From contig JAAKBF010000024.1 in the NCBI GenBank assembly GCA_012656075.1, forward strand, positions 62,001-126,000: a DNA stretch of 64,000 bases. The letters are read 5' to 3'. Shown piece after piece: positions 55,491 to 64,000 of the stretch (the stretch's first letter is position 1; each line of letters opens with the position of its first letter). The position numbers were made by a program, and so were the translations under genes. The notes beneath the pieces were generated by a model. That model did not search any database. It was given only the letters and a program-made list of their open reading frames with translations, and had not been told where the DNA came from. This stretch comes from Phytophthora hibernalis (taxonomy: Eukaryota; Oomycota; Peronosporomycetes; Peronosporales; Peronosporaceae).

Positions 55491-57439
55491 ATGCTGCGTC
55501 TCGCTCGCTCCCCGCCCCTACAGCGGCCGCCAAGCGCATGTTCTCGGCCGCCGCCGGCTCCGAGGTCATCGGCATCGACCTGGGCACGACCAACTCGTGC
55601 GTGGCCGTCATGGAGGGCAAGGCCGCGCGCGTGATCGAGAACTCGGAGGGCGCGCGCACCACTCCGTCCGTCGTGGCCATCCTGGACGGTGACGAGCGCC
55701 TCGTGGGCATGCCCGCCAAGCGCCAGGCCGTGACGAACCCGGAGAACACGTTCTACGCCGTCAAGCGCCTGATTGGCCGCAAGTTCGCGGACAAGGAGAC
55801 GCAGGAGGTGGCCAAGGTCGTGTCGTACAAGATCGTCAAGGGCACGAACGGCAAGGACGCGTGGGTCGAGGCCAAGGGCAACAAGTACTCGCCCTCGCAG
55901 ATCGGCTCAATGGTGCTCACCAAGATGAAGGAGACGGCCGACGGCTTCCTGGGCAAGCCCATCACGCAGGCCGTCGTGACTGTGCCGGCCTACTTCAACG
56001 ACTCGCAGCGTCAGGCCACCAAGGACGCTGGCAAGATCGCTGGTCTGGACGTGCTTCGTATCATTAACGAGCCTACGGCTGCTGCCCTGGCCTACGGCAT
56101 GGACAAGGCCGACGGCAAGGTCATCGCAGTCTTCGACCTGGGCGGCGGCACTTTTGATGTGTCGATCCTCGAGATCTCGGGTGGCGTGTTCGAGGTCAAG
56201 TCCACCAACGGCGACACGCTGCTGGGCGGAGAGGACTTCGACGAGGAGCTCCTGCGCTACCTCGTGGGCGAGTTCAAGAAGGAGACGAGCATCGACCTGT
56301 CGGGCGACAACCTCGCCATGCAGCGTCTGCGTGAGGCCGCGGAGAAGGCCAAGCGCGAGCTCGATGGCCTGGCCCAGACGGACATCAGTCTGCCTTTCAT
56401 CACGGCCGACGCCACCGGCCCCAAGCACTTGAACATGAAGATCACGCGCGCCACCTTTGAGCAGCTGGTCGGCAAGCTCATTGAGCGCACCATGGGCCCG
56501 TGCAAGAAGTGTGTCAAGGACGCTGGTCTGGACAAGAGCGAGATCAACGAGGTCATTCTGGTGGGCGGTATGTCGCGTATGCCTAAGGTGCAGACCACCG
56601 TGGAGGAGTTCTTCGGCAAGAAGCCTTCAAAGGGTGTCAACCCCGACGAGGTTGTGGCCATGGGCGCTGCCATCCAGGGCGGAGTGCTGCGCGGTGACGT
56701 GAAGGACATTCTGCTGCTGGATGTGACCCCGCTGTCCCTGGGAATTGAGACCCTGGGTGGTGTGTTCACCAAGCTGATCCCGCGTAACACGACGATTCCC
56801 ACGAAGAAGTCGCAGGTGTTCTCGACGGCTGCTGACTCGCAGACGCAGGTGGGCATTAAGGTGCTGCAGGGCGAGCGTGAGATGGCTGCTGACAACAAGC
56901 TGCTGGGCAACTTCGACCTGGTGGGCATCCCGCCCGCCCCGCGTGGCGTGCCTCAGATTGAGGTGAGCTTCGACATTGACGCCAACGGAATCGTGAACGT
57001 GGGTGCCCGCGACAAGGCCACGGGCAAGGAGCAGAACATTGTGATTCAGTCGAGCGGCGGTCTGTCGGACTCGGAGATCGAGAAGATGGTTGCTGACGCT
57101 GAGGCTAACGCCACTGCTGACCTGGCGCGCAAGGAGCTGATCGAGGCTAAGAACGACGCCGACTCGACCCTGTACACGACGGAGAAGACCCTGAAGGAGC
57201 ACGAGGACAAGATCGACGCCGAGACCCTCGAGAAGGTCAAGGCCGCTCTGGCTGACCTGCGGACCAAGTCGGAGACCGACAACACGGAGGAGATCAAGGC
57301 CGCTCTGGAGGAGGTGCAGAAGATGTCCATGAAGATCGGCGAGGCCGTCTACAAGTCGCAGCAGGGCGAGGGCGCTGCCAGCGAGGACAGCAAGGACGAG
57401 AACGTGCACGACGCCGAGTTCAAGGACAAGAAGGACTAA
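55491..57439 (+). CDS. Mitochondrial Hsp70 (DnaK-type chaperone)
   Basis: The ATG at 55,491 begins a mitochondrial presequence (MLRLARS) that joins the long frame at MFSAAAGSEVIGIDLGTTNS after one missing C in the run tccccgcccc (about 55,511-55,520). The 633 residues that follow are uninterrupted: nucleotide-binding signatures GIDLGTTNSCVAVMEG, VFDLGGGTFDVSIL and VILVGGMSRMPKVQ, the substrate domain with LLLDVTPLSLGIETLGG, and a helical lid. The tail ends AEFKDKKD, without an ER-retention or cytosolic EEVD motif. The sequence is of the bacterial DnaK/mitochondrial type. It drives protein import and folding in the matrix with J-proteins and GrpE. GC-rich codon use indicates high expression. 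Confidence 0.95.
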
Positions 57440-57701
57440 GCGTCCGTCCCGAGCGAGCGCAGTTAGCCGGACGGATGGCGAGCGACCTTAGACGACGGCG
57501 TGTCCTCATCGGCCTTAGTATTTTCGTCTTGATTTCTCTATTAGATGGACACATGTAGGACGAGATGCCGACAAGTAATTTACTGTTTGCAACGAGAAAT
57601 GAAGATGCAAAGCAATTTCAAATGCGTTGGCATAGCCTGAGAGCTTGCGTGTATTGATGACAGGTTGGTCTGTGATGGCGGAATTCAGTGAGTTAGCGAG
57701 C

Positions 57702-58350
57702 TCAAACGCTCTCGGTCTTGTCCTTGGCTGCAGATGAAGATGCTCCGTTCGCAGCCGGCTCCTGGTTCTTGTCGCCGCCATCTTCATTCGTCTATCGGCA
57801 AGAGCAACACGCTTGTGAGACCTTCCAGCAAGGCGCGCAGCATCAAGTTGTCTCCATTCTCTCACCTGCTCCATGAGGTCTGAGATGGACTTCTCCAGCT
57901 CATCGATACGCGAGCCCATTTCGTCGAGTGCACTTCCGTCACAGCAGCAAATCGCACATCAAAACAGTCAAGGAAACCCAACACAAAATCTCATCTGCCA
58001 GCTACAACGCAACATGCAGGTGGTCACGGTGAAAAGGATATTTCTTCCGATGATGGCGTCTGACATCTGCGCAAAACGAGAAGTCTACACGACACAATCA
58101 AAACACCAATACGTCAGCATTGCAACACCCATTAAAGACTGCAGCCTACTGCCACGTACCATTTGCTCCAGCAGACTTTGCACCTATTGCAACAACACCC
58201 CACAACCCAATAAATCAGCACCAAGACAACACACAGCAGTAAGAATAACCCAAACACGTACGAAAACCGTGAGGTCCTGAGCGTCAGGCCGTCAGCAGGG
58301 GCGCTAGACGCGGAGCTGGCTTTGGCGTTCTTGGCTGCGTCCGAGGAGCT
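57702..58350 (-). CDS. HSBP1: Heat shock factor-binding protein 1 homologue, five readable exons including one AT-AC intron
   Basis: Exons on -: 58,350-58,262 (Ala/Ser-rich, then AQDLTVF), 58,183-58,160 (VQSLLEQM), 58,084-58,042 (TSRFAQMSDAIIGR), 57,927-57,866 (IDEMGSRIDELEKSISDLME) and 57,791-57,702 (polar tail ending DKTESV). The central heptad repeat is the HSBP1 fold, a trimeric coiled coil that binds heat shock factor and dampens the response. The third intron (57,928-58,041) starts AT and ends AC; the others are GT-AG. One missing base near 58,285 (gacggcct) is needed to join the Ala/Ser part to AQDLTVF. Codons upstream of 58,350 belong to another exon that I could not place. The 3' end converges on mtHsp70. 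Confidence 0.85.
57928..58041 (-). other. Probable U12-type AT-AC intron in HSBP1
   Basis: The 5' end reads ATATCCTTTT, the consensus of U12 introns, and the 3' end reads GTGCAC. A branch-site-like TTCCTTGAC lies at 57,975-57,967, matching the consensus TTCCTTRAY. Splicing there restores the conserved IIGRIDEM across the junction. The branch-to-acceptor distance of about 39 nt is longer than usual. Confidence 0.8.
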
Positions 58351-58640
58351 CTACGCGGCGCAAATTGGAGTGCAAACGAATAAAAAACACGTACGTTAGT
58401 CTCAATACCCCACCTTCCATTTGCAACCACTACAGCCCCGCAGTAGACCATAATTACTGCGTACAAGCTGCAGGAAGACGCACCATTTGCTGCGTGATCT
58501 TGTCGGTTTTCGAAAAGTTGCGTTTTGCAAATGTGGTGTGGCACGTGCACCAAATCGTCTCAGATCTGATCCCACTGAGAAGTTCAGGCAAATCAGAAGC
58601 TCATTCCTGAATTCGCCAGCTGAAGAGAAGAAGGCTCGTC

Positions 58641-60868
58641 ATGGGCTGGACTTGTGTGCAATGCTCGCTGCATAACGCCAACGACTCGGCCGCTAACTGC
58701 GGAGCCTGCAACGCCATCCGCGTACTGCAGTGCCCCACGTGCAAGGGCGAGATCAAGTGCGTCGTCCTCTGTCTTCTGTGCATTTCTCATCCTCTAACCT
58801 GAATTAATGGGTGATTTGATATGTTATTGCTCCAGATACGGCAAGCGCCTCAATGTGAACGGCAAGACCTACCATCCTGACTGCTTCTGCTGCACGGGCT
58901 GCAAGCGTCCGCTGCCCAGTCGCTTCCAGGTGGTGAATGGCGGAAACTACCATCCGGACTGTACACCCAAGCCCAAGACGACCACCAAGACGACGACCAC
59001 CACGACAATGTCGGGCGGTGGAAAGCCGTCCACCACCACGACCAGAGTCTCTAATGGTGGCAAACAGGATCAGAGCGAGAACCGCAGCAGCAAGGCCAAC
59101 GTCAATAGCAAGAGCAATGGAGCTGCCAATGGATCGGGGTGGAACTGCCCCACCTGCACGTTTTTCAACGCAAATGACGCAGCTCCGACATGCGAAGCTT
59201 GCAACGAGATCCGTATCATGCAGTGCCCAGGTTGCAACAAAGAGATCAAGTCAGTTGTCTTTGCATTGAATTTTGGTGGTTGTAAGGTTATGATCTGGAG
59301 GGTGTTTGAGAGCTTATATTTTGCTGTTGTGAATGCAGATTTGGACAACGTGTCAATGTGAACGGCAAGGCGTACCACCCAGACTGCTTCTCTTGTGCTG
59401 CCTGTCGTGGAAAGTTCGCGACGAGCAAGTTCCAGGTGAAGGACGGCGAGTACTACCATCACGAATGCTACAAGCAACTCTTCCACCCGCGGTAGGTAGC
59501 TTTCAATTCGTACATTGTCCTTGCGAGGGGAATTCTTGTCTGTTTGGTTCTGATACGCGCGCTCCGGAAATGGCAGATGCGATGTGTGCGAAGACTTCAT
59601 TCCGTACCAGCCGGGCACGCAAAAAATCAGCTATAAGGTGCGATAGCGGCGAGATTCGTTGCGTTCTTGCAAAAAAATAAGCTGACTCGGCATCGACTTT
59701 GTGTACGCAGGTGATGCCCTTTTGGGACCTGAAGTACTGTGCGGAGCATGAAAATTGTGACCGCTGCTGCAGCTGCCAGCGTGTTGAGGTTCGTACAAGC
59801 TTTCGTTCATAAAGTGCAGTCACGTATGCTAAGATTCTTATCATGCACAACAGCCAACTGTTCCTGGGCGACAATTCCACAGTCTTAGTGATGGACGTAA
59901 GGTCTGTCACGATTGCTGCCAGTACCTGGTGCTCGACTCGAATGAGGTATTGTATGATAGAAAATCTGTTGAAGCTTTTGGGTTTCGCTGGTCTGATAAA
60001 TGTTATCGTTACTACCGTGCAATACAGGCTAAGGGTTTGGTAAAGGAGGTGTGGGAATACATGCAGGGCATTGGCATCAACCTTCCTGAGGTTTGTCAGC
60101 TCTACGTCCCTGTAGACTATGTGCGTTTGTACTGATGCATGTCATGGTGTCTCCTTTCCAGATTCCCGTCTACCTCGTGGAATCGCACGTGCTAAACGAA
60201 CAATGCAATGCTCACAAGAAAACCGACACGCTGATGAATGGAAACAAGCCTGTGAAGGGCCACGTGACTCGAGGTCTTTGCCTGTCAGAGGTCTCCCAAA
60301 TTCAGCATATGGTTCGCAGCGGCAAGCATGCCGTTCCTCGCGTGGCCTCCATCCAAAAGGTGTACTGTCGATCGATGGTTTCTGAAGTTGACCTCGTGAC
60401 TGATTATTTGTTTGCCACGTCCAGACCCGCTCGGTGAACGCCATCCTTGTACTACATGGCCTTACGCGCGACCTTACAGCTTCGGTACTTGCTCACGAAG
60501 CTACCCATGCGTTCATCAAGCTCAGTGACAACTTCCCTGACAACATCCCTTCCAAGGTATGGCCTCACTCACCTAAGTGGTGACACTCTTAAGCTAATTG
60601 CCATTGAATTTTCTTGTGCGCAGGTCGAAGAAGGAATGTGCCAGTTGATGAGCTACTTGTTTTGAAGTACAAGCACGTGATGGAGCGCAAAGATTCCAAG
60701 AAGCGCACGTATCAGGGACAGCTGCGAAAGTTTTACACGCAACAACTCAAGAATGACGTATCCCCGGTGTATGGTGACGGTTTCCGCGAAGCGTACGAAG
60801 CCTACAAGCGAGTCAACTCGCTGCAGTTTATGTTCGATGCAATTCGACACCACGCATCGTTTCCGTAA
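58641..60868 (+). CDS. DA1-like protein: two RanBP2-finger/LIM modules, LIM-like domain and zinc peptidase
   Basis: Ten exons (58,641-58,756; 58,836-59,249; 59,339-59,491; 59,577-59,637; 59,711-59,788; 59,854-59,946; 60,028-60,090; 60,162-60,359; 60,425-60,556; 60,624-60,868) join in frame by GT-AG introns. Domains: finger WTCVQCSLHNANDSAANCGA plus LIM (CPTCKGEIK, HPDCFCCTGC), a Thr/Ser linker, finger WNCPTCTFFNANDAAPTCEA plus LIM (CPGCNKEIK, HPDCFSCAAC), a third LIM-like part (CDVCEDFIPYQ to SDGRKVCHDC), and a C-terminal peptidase with LAHEATHAFIKL (HExxH) and VEEGMCQLM. Plant DA1 is a ubiquitin-activated peptidase that limits organ growth. One -1 shift near 60,660 (ttgttttgaag) interrupts the last exon. 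Confidence 0.88.
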
Positions 60869-61176
60869 CCTGCGAGTACTTGAAATCGAGAGAATTGTAT
60901 CGAACGATAGAAACCTCTTCAAAGTCCCATCATGGATAACACGATTGTTTTCACTTTTTACCATGACAATTTGCGTGAAGACCTTGCAAGCAGCCAGCAG
61001 CCACGTATTTGTCTCTGTTGTCCAGCACGCCACAACAAATATAGCTGCATTTTCGCGTGCCTTGAAGTGCACGTGAGCGATGAGCAAAATACCCATGAGA
61101 ACGAGCACTCGCTACTCTATTGATATGCAAGCAACAGTGCGAACTTCATTGCTTTTCAAGGACAAACTGGTGAAAA
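60869..61176. other. Intergenic, short
   Basis: Between the DA1-like and coiled-coil genes on the same strand. Small open frames on both strands look like chance. Confidence 0.5.
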
Positions 61177-63373
61177 ATGAGTGACGATGAACAAGCACTG
61201 AGCGACGACGATGGTGCCGACCTGTTCGAGAGCGAACCTGAAGGCCAAGACTCTGAAGTCGAGCAATCAATGGACTTGCCAGCATTGTCAATGGATTCGT
61301 TGTACGTCAGATCACCTTTGCCGCCAGAAAACTATGATGGGGATGAACATTCATGCAGCGAGACGGACCAACGTGATGAAGGCGGATTCGACATTAACGA
61401 AGGGACCGGAAGTCCCATGATACAAATAGTTGACGAATTTGAAGACCAGGAACTTGACCACCACGAGGATATTTCAGCGCAAGTTGAAGCCAACAATTCC
61501 GACCTTGCGGGGCAAGGAGCTGCTCAAACTTGCAGGAATACTGACGAATCTCCAGTCGATGGCAATAGTGGAGAAAGTGTTGCGGTGAATCAGCTCTCAG
61601 CCGTAATACTACGATGTGAGAGTCCTAGGACATCTGAGCATGTAGCCGAACAAGATGGTTCGGAGCTTGAGCATGACAATGAACGAAACATTGGTCACGA
61701 TTGCACTCCAAGGTCTGACTACCAAATAGATGAGCAAAAGTTGGCCGCAGCAATCGAAAATTCCAACGAAGGAAATGATCTGAGTTTGGCACAGTTCTTA
61801 GAACAAACACCACTGCACACAGAACCCGCCCAACTGACTCCTGTGCCCTCCGAGCCCAGACCACTCGCCACAGAAGCAACTATCACACTTGAGGGTGTAA
61901 ATACATCCAAATTATCCCCACGCGAAAGTCAAGATCGACAGGCTGAAATTCTCAAAACTCCATCTCCCGATGTCTTGAAAACTCCAGCTAGTATCCCATC
62001 GTACACAGTCGAGTCGCTATTTCCTGTTGTCTATGAAAAGGGGATTCCACCGACAGCGCCAAAATTTCAAACTGCTCATGCACTGTCAAATACTTCGGCG
62101 GATGTTCAAAAACCAAATCGGGAGCGAAGAAAACAACAAAATGGACGAAACCCAGAGAGAAATCTCACTTCCCGACTCGCAACTCTCAATCCCAACTTGA
62201 TGCAGCTCATAGCGCACTGGCAAACGCTACTCGCACGTTCAAGCTGCAGCTATCGATGACTGAGACTGACAATAAAAAGCTGTCACAACGGAATTCTCGT
62301 TTGAAGAACCAACTCTCGGTGGCAACTGCTGATCTGCAACGTGCTAACACCGAAATGGCTAAGCTAAAAACTGAAAACGAGTTGTACGCTGCCAAACTAC
62401 CACGATTGCAGGCTGAGTTACTAGAGGAAACATCGCAGGTGGACGAAACTCAAGCGCAATCGGTACAAACGCAGATGATTTTGACGCAGCTCAAAGCTCG
62501 GTCACATGTGCTTCAAACAAGAAATCTGTCAGTAGAAGCTCAAAACAACAAACTGACGCAGCAATTGCGAGAGTGCCAGCAGCAACTGAAGCGCAAAGTG
62601 GCAGCATTACAGCAGCAAAGTGAGAAGGCGAGCAAAATGGAGTCCGACATGGGCGAGCTCAGAACCACACACGGACAAGAAAAACTAGAATGGAAAAGCC
62701 GAATGACAAATGCGTCGCAGCGCTTCGAGTGCGAAAAAAACTCGAAGCTGAATGGAAATCCAAAGAGAGAAAAGACTTGCGTGAGGCGAAGGAGAGAGCA
62801 GAGAAGGCGATTAAGAAGTGGCGAATAGCAGAATCCTCCGCTGCGAAGCTAGAGGATGAACTCAAGCACCACAAGCACGAGCTCTCATCCGCAAACGACA
62901 CGATTCAGCGACAAGTGAATGAAATACGGACGCTTGAATCTCTACTACGCAAAGCACACCGCACCGAAGCCACGCTCCGTAACGACATGGCTGCGTGCAA
63001 GGCCAAGCTGCGCACGTTCCAAGAGGAAAAGAGGCGTCGAGTGGCACATCCTGTTGCAGTTCCAACCCGACGTCGACGACTGGAGCAGCAAATTCCCATC
63101 GAACTGCTGCTGCCTCTAAGCGACAGCAGCGATGACGAAGATGACAATCAAAAGAGCAAATACTGCGACCACTGCCTCACTTCAACCAAACCAGAGTCAC
63201 CTATCTACGCCGCAACCTGCGCCAATTGTCCAGAGCTCCAAGACCATCTGCACCAACTGCGCAATGAATTACGTCGTGTGCGTGCTCTCCACAACACAGA
63301 GCTGCACGCACAGGCCTCCATTCTCGATGCATTGCTACACCAAAAACGGCAACTTGCAGTGACACCAATGTAG
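61177..63373 (+). CDS. Acidic and coiled-coil protein, two single-base gaps
   Basis: The N-terminal 340 residues are acidic and disordered (MSDDEQALSDDDGADLFESE) with a later Pro/Ser/Thr-rich part. After a -1 shift near 62,190 (run ccc) a long coiled coil follows (SRLKNQLSVATADLQRANTE onward). A second -1 shift in a run of A near 62,738 joins ECEK to KLEAEWKSKERKDLREAKER. The end has RRRRLEQQIPIELLLPLS, an acidic SDSSDDEDD, a possible zinc ligand set (CDHCLTSTKP, CANCPELQ) and a final helix. About 732 residues. It resembles centrosome or cytoskeleton coiled-coil proteins in composition only; no family is recognised. Confidence 0.7.
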
Positions 63374-63559
63374 CCATCTCGCCACGTCAGCAAATCCAAA
63401 CTCCGTTCTCTTGATTGGCCAAAATATATTCACTTGCTTTCAGTAAGCAAGTACAAGCCACGTGTCGTTCGTTGCCTTTTGGCCGTCCGTCCGTCGGATC
63501 CATTCCGCATTCCGCATCGTAGAAGACAAGACCATCACTCTTCGTTTCCGCGTGCAGCC
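63374..63559. promoter_or_regulatory. Upstream region of the ER Hsp70 gene
   Basis: Short intergenic region. The tcattccgcattcc-like stretch at about 63,500-63,515 contains pyrimidine-rich CATTCC repeats that could serve as an oomycete initiator. Confidence 0.3.
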
Positions 63560-64000
63560 ATGAGGACCGTTCGCATGCTGCTGTTTGCGCTGCTGGGCGC
63601 TGGGCTGCTGGCCGCCTCCGTGGTGGACGCCATCGTGGCCGGCGTGGACCTGGGCGGCGAGTTCTTCAAGATCGCGCTCGTCAAGCCCGGTACGCCCTTC
63701 GAGATCGTCACAAACGTGCACAGCAAGCGCAAGACGGAGACGATGGTGGCTTTCGACGGCGACGAGCGTCTCTACGGCGCAGACGCCGCCACTGTGGGCG
63801 TGCGCAGGCCACAGACGGCCTACTCGCAGATCCGCCGGCTGCTGGGCACGACGCTGAGCGACCCACAGGTCTCGGCGCTGCTGGACGAGGAGCACTTCCC
63901 GTACGAGCTCGTGCAGAACGCCTCGCGCGGCGGTACTATCTCGCTCAAGCACGGGAAGGACCAGACGTTCCAGGCCGAGGAGCTCGTGGCTATGGTCTTT
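63560..64000 (+). CDS. HYOU1/GRP170-like ER Hsp70, 5' part cut by the window end
   Basis: The frame from the ATG is open to the last base (147 codons). It starts with a signal peptide (MRTVRMLLFALLGAGLLAAS) and continues VAGVDLGGEFFKIALVKPG, EIVTNVHSKRKTETMVAFDG and ERLYGADAATVGVRRPQTAY, which is the start of the large Hsp70s of the ER (HYOU1, Lhs1) rather than of BiP, whose first signature is DLGTTYS. These proteins are nucleotide exchange factors and holdases for BiP. No frameshift in the visible part. Confidence 0.85.
   Translation, partial: MRTVRMLLFALLGAGLLAASVVDAIVAGVDLGGEFFKIALVKPGTPFEIVTNVHSKRKTETMVAFDGDERLYGADAATVGVRRPQTAYSQIRRLLGTTLSDPQVSALLDEEHFPYELVQNASRGGTISLKHGKDQTFQAEELVAMVF

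Noticed and set aside
56257..57409. Long - strand frames (223 and 260 residues) opposite mtHsp70
   Set aside because: Typical antisense shadows of a highly GC-biased conserved gene.
57515..57919. 134-residue - strand open frame as the HSBP1 protein
   Set aside because: Only its first 18 residues are HSBP1; the rest reads through an intron (57,792-57,865) in the wrong frame. The spliced model gives a proper polar tail and stop at 57,702.
57928..58041. GT-AG alternatives for the HSBP1 AT-AC intron (donor GTGACC near 58,026, acceptor CGGAAG near 57,933)
   Set aside because: They insert foreign residues after IIGR and put the next exon out of frame; the AT-AC pair restores IIGRIDEM exactly.
1..64000. 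tRNA or rRNA genes
   Set aside because: No cloverleaf with A and B boxes and no rRNA core sequence was noticed by eye; a covariance-model scan could not be run.

Overview
The window looks like nuclear DNA of an oomycete, most likely Phytophthora or a close relative (downy mildew). The reasons are the mix of elements (chromodomain Ty3/gypsy, Crypton-type tyrosine recombinase, pogo, PIF/Harbinger and hAT relics), the short GT-AG introns of 50-110 nt, a probable U12-type AT-AC intron, and tandem paralogues of a GT71-type mannosyltransferase with a type II membrane anchor. No prokaryotic gene organisation is visible.

Layout. (1) 1-23.9 kb is a transposon graveyard. It holds a left-truncated gypsy pol on + with a converging unknown reading region on - (1-6.4 kb), a Myb/SANT-like relic (6.9-8.5 kb), a well-delimited pogo element flanked by TA (8,666-10,216), a coiled-coil gene remnant cut off by a gypsy 5' LTR-gag fragment (10.2-12.5 kb), a Crypton relic (12.5-13.6 kb), a Harbinger relic (14.3-15.2 kb), a complete-ended 3.5-kb hAT element with an 8-bp target duplication (15,951-19,468), an RNase H scrap and a degenerate minisatellite. 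(2) 23.9-45.2 kb is mostly genes for secreted or endomembrane proteins: a pectin acetylesterase/Notum-like esterase, a type II membrane protein with no catalytic domain, five GT71-type paralogues (A on +, B-E on -) with a torsin/LAP1-like lumenal protein between A and B, and a large subtilisin-like protease with a membrane anchor and a zinc-finger tail. Copy B is split by a 408-bp hAT-type MITE. (3) 45.7-53.9 kb is a ten-copy head-to-tail array of an 824-bp unit carrying one PD-(D/E)XK-like gene. (4) 54.6-64 kb is a conserved housekeeping block: a small membrane protein, mitochondrial Hsp70, HSBP1 (with the AT-AC intron), a DA1-like LIM/zinc peptidase of ten exons, a coiled-coil protein, and the start of an ER Hsp70 (HYOU1/GRP170-like).

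Two points affect all gene models. Almost every broken gene, including conserved housekeeping ones, is broken by a single-base deletion, often in a run of 3-7 identical bases. I count more than 20. This pattern fits homopolymer under-calling in the assembly better than decay, so many of the pseudogenes in the right half may be intact in the organism. Functions are assigned by recognising family motifs; no database search was run.
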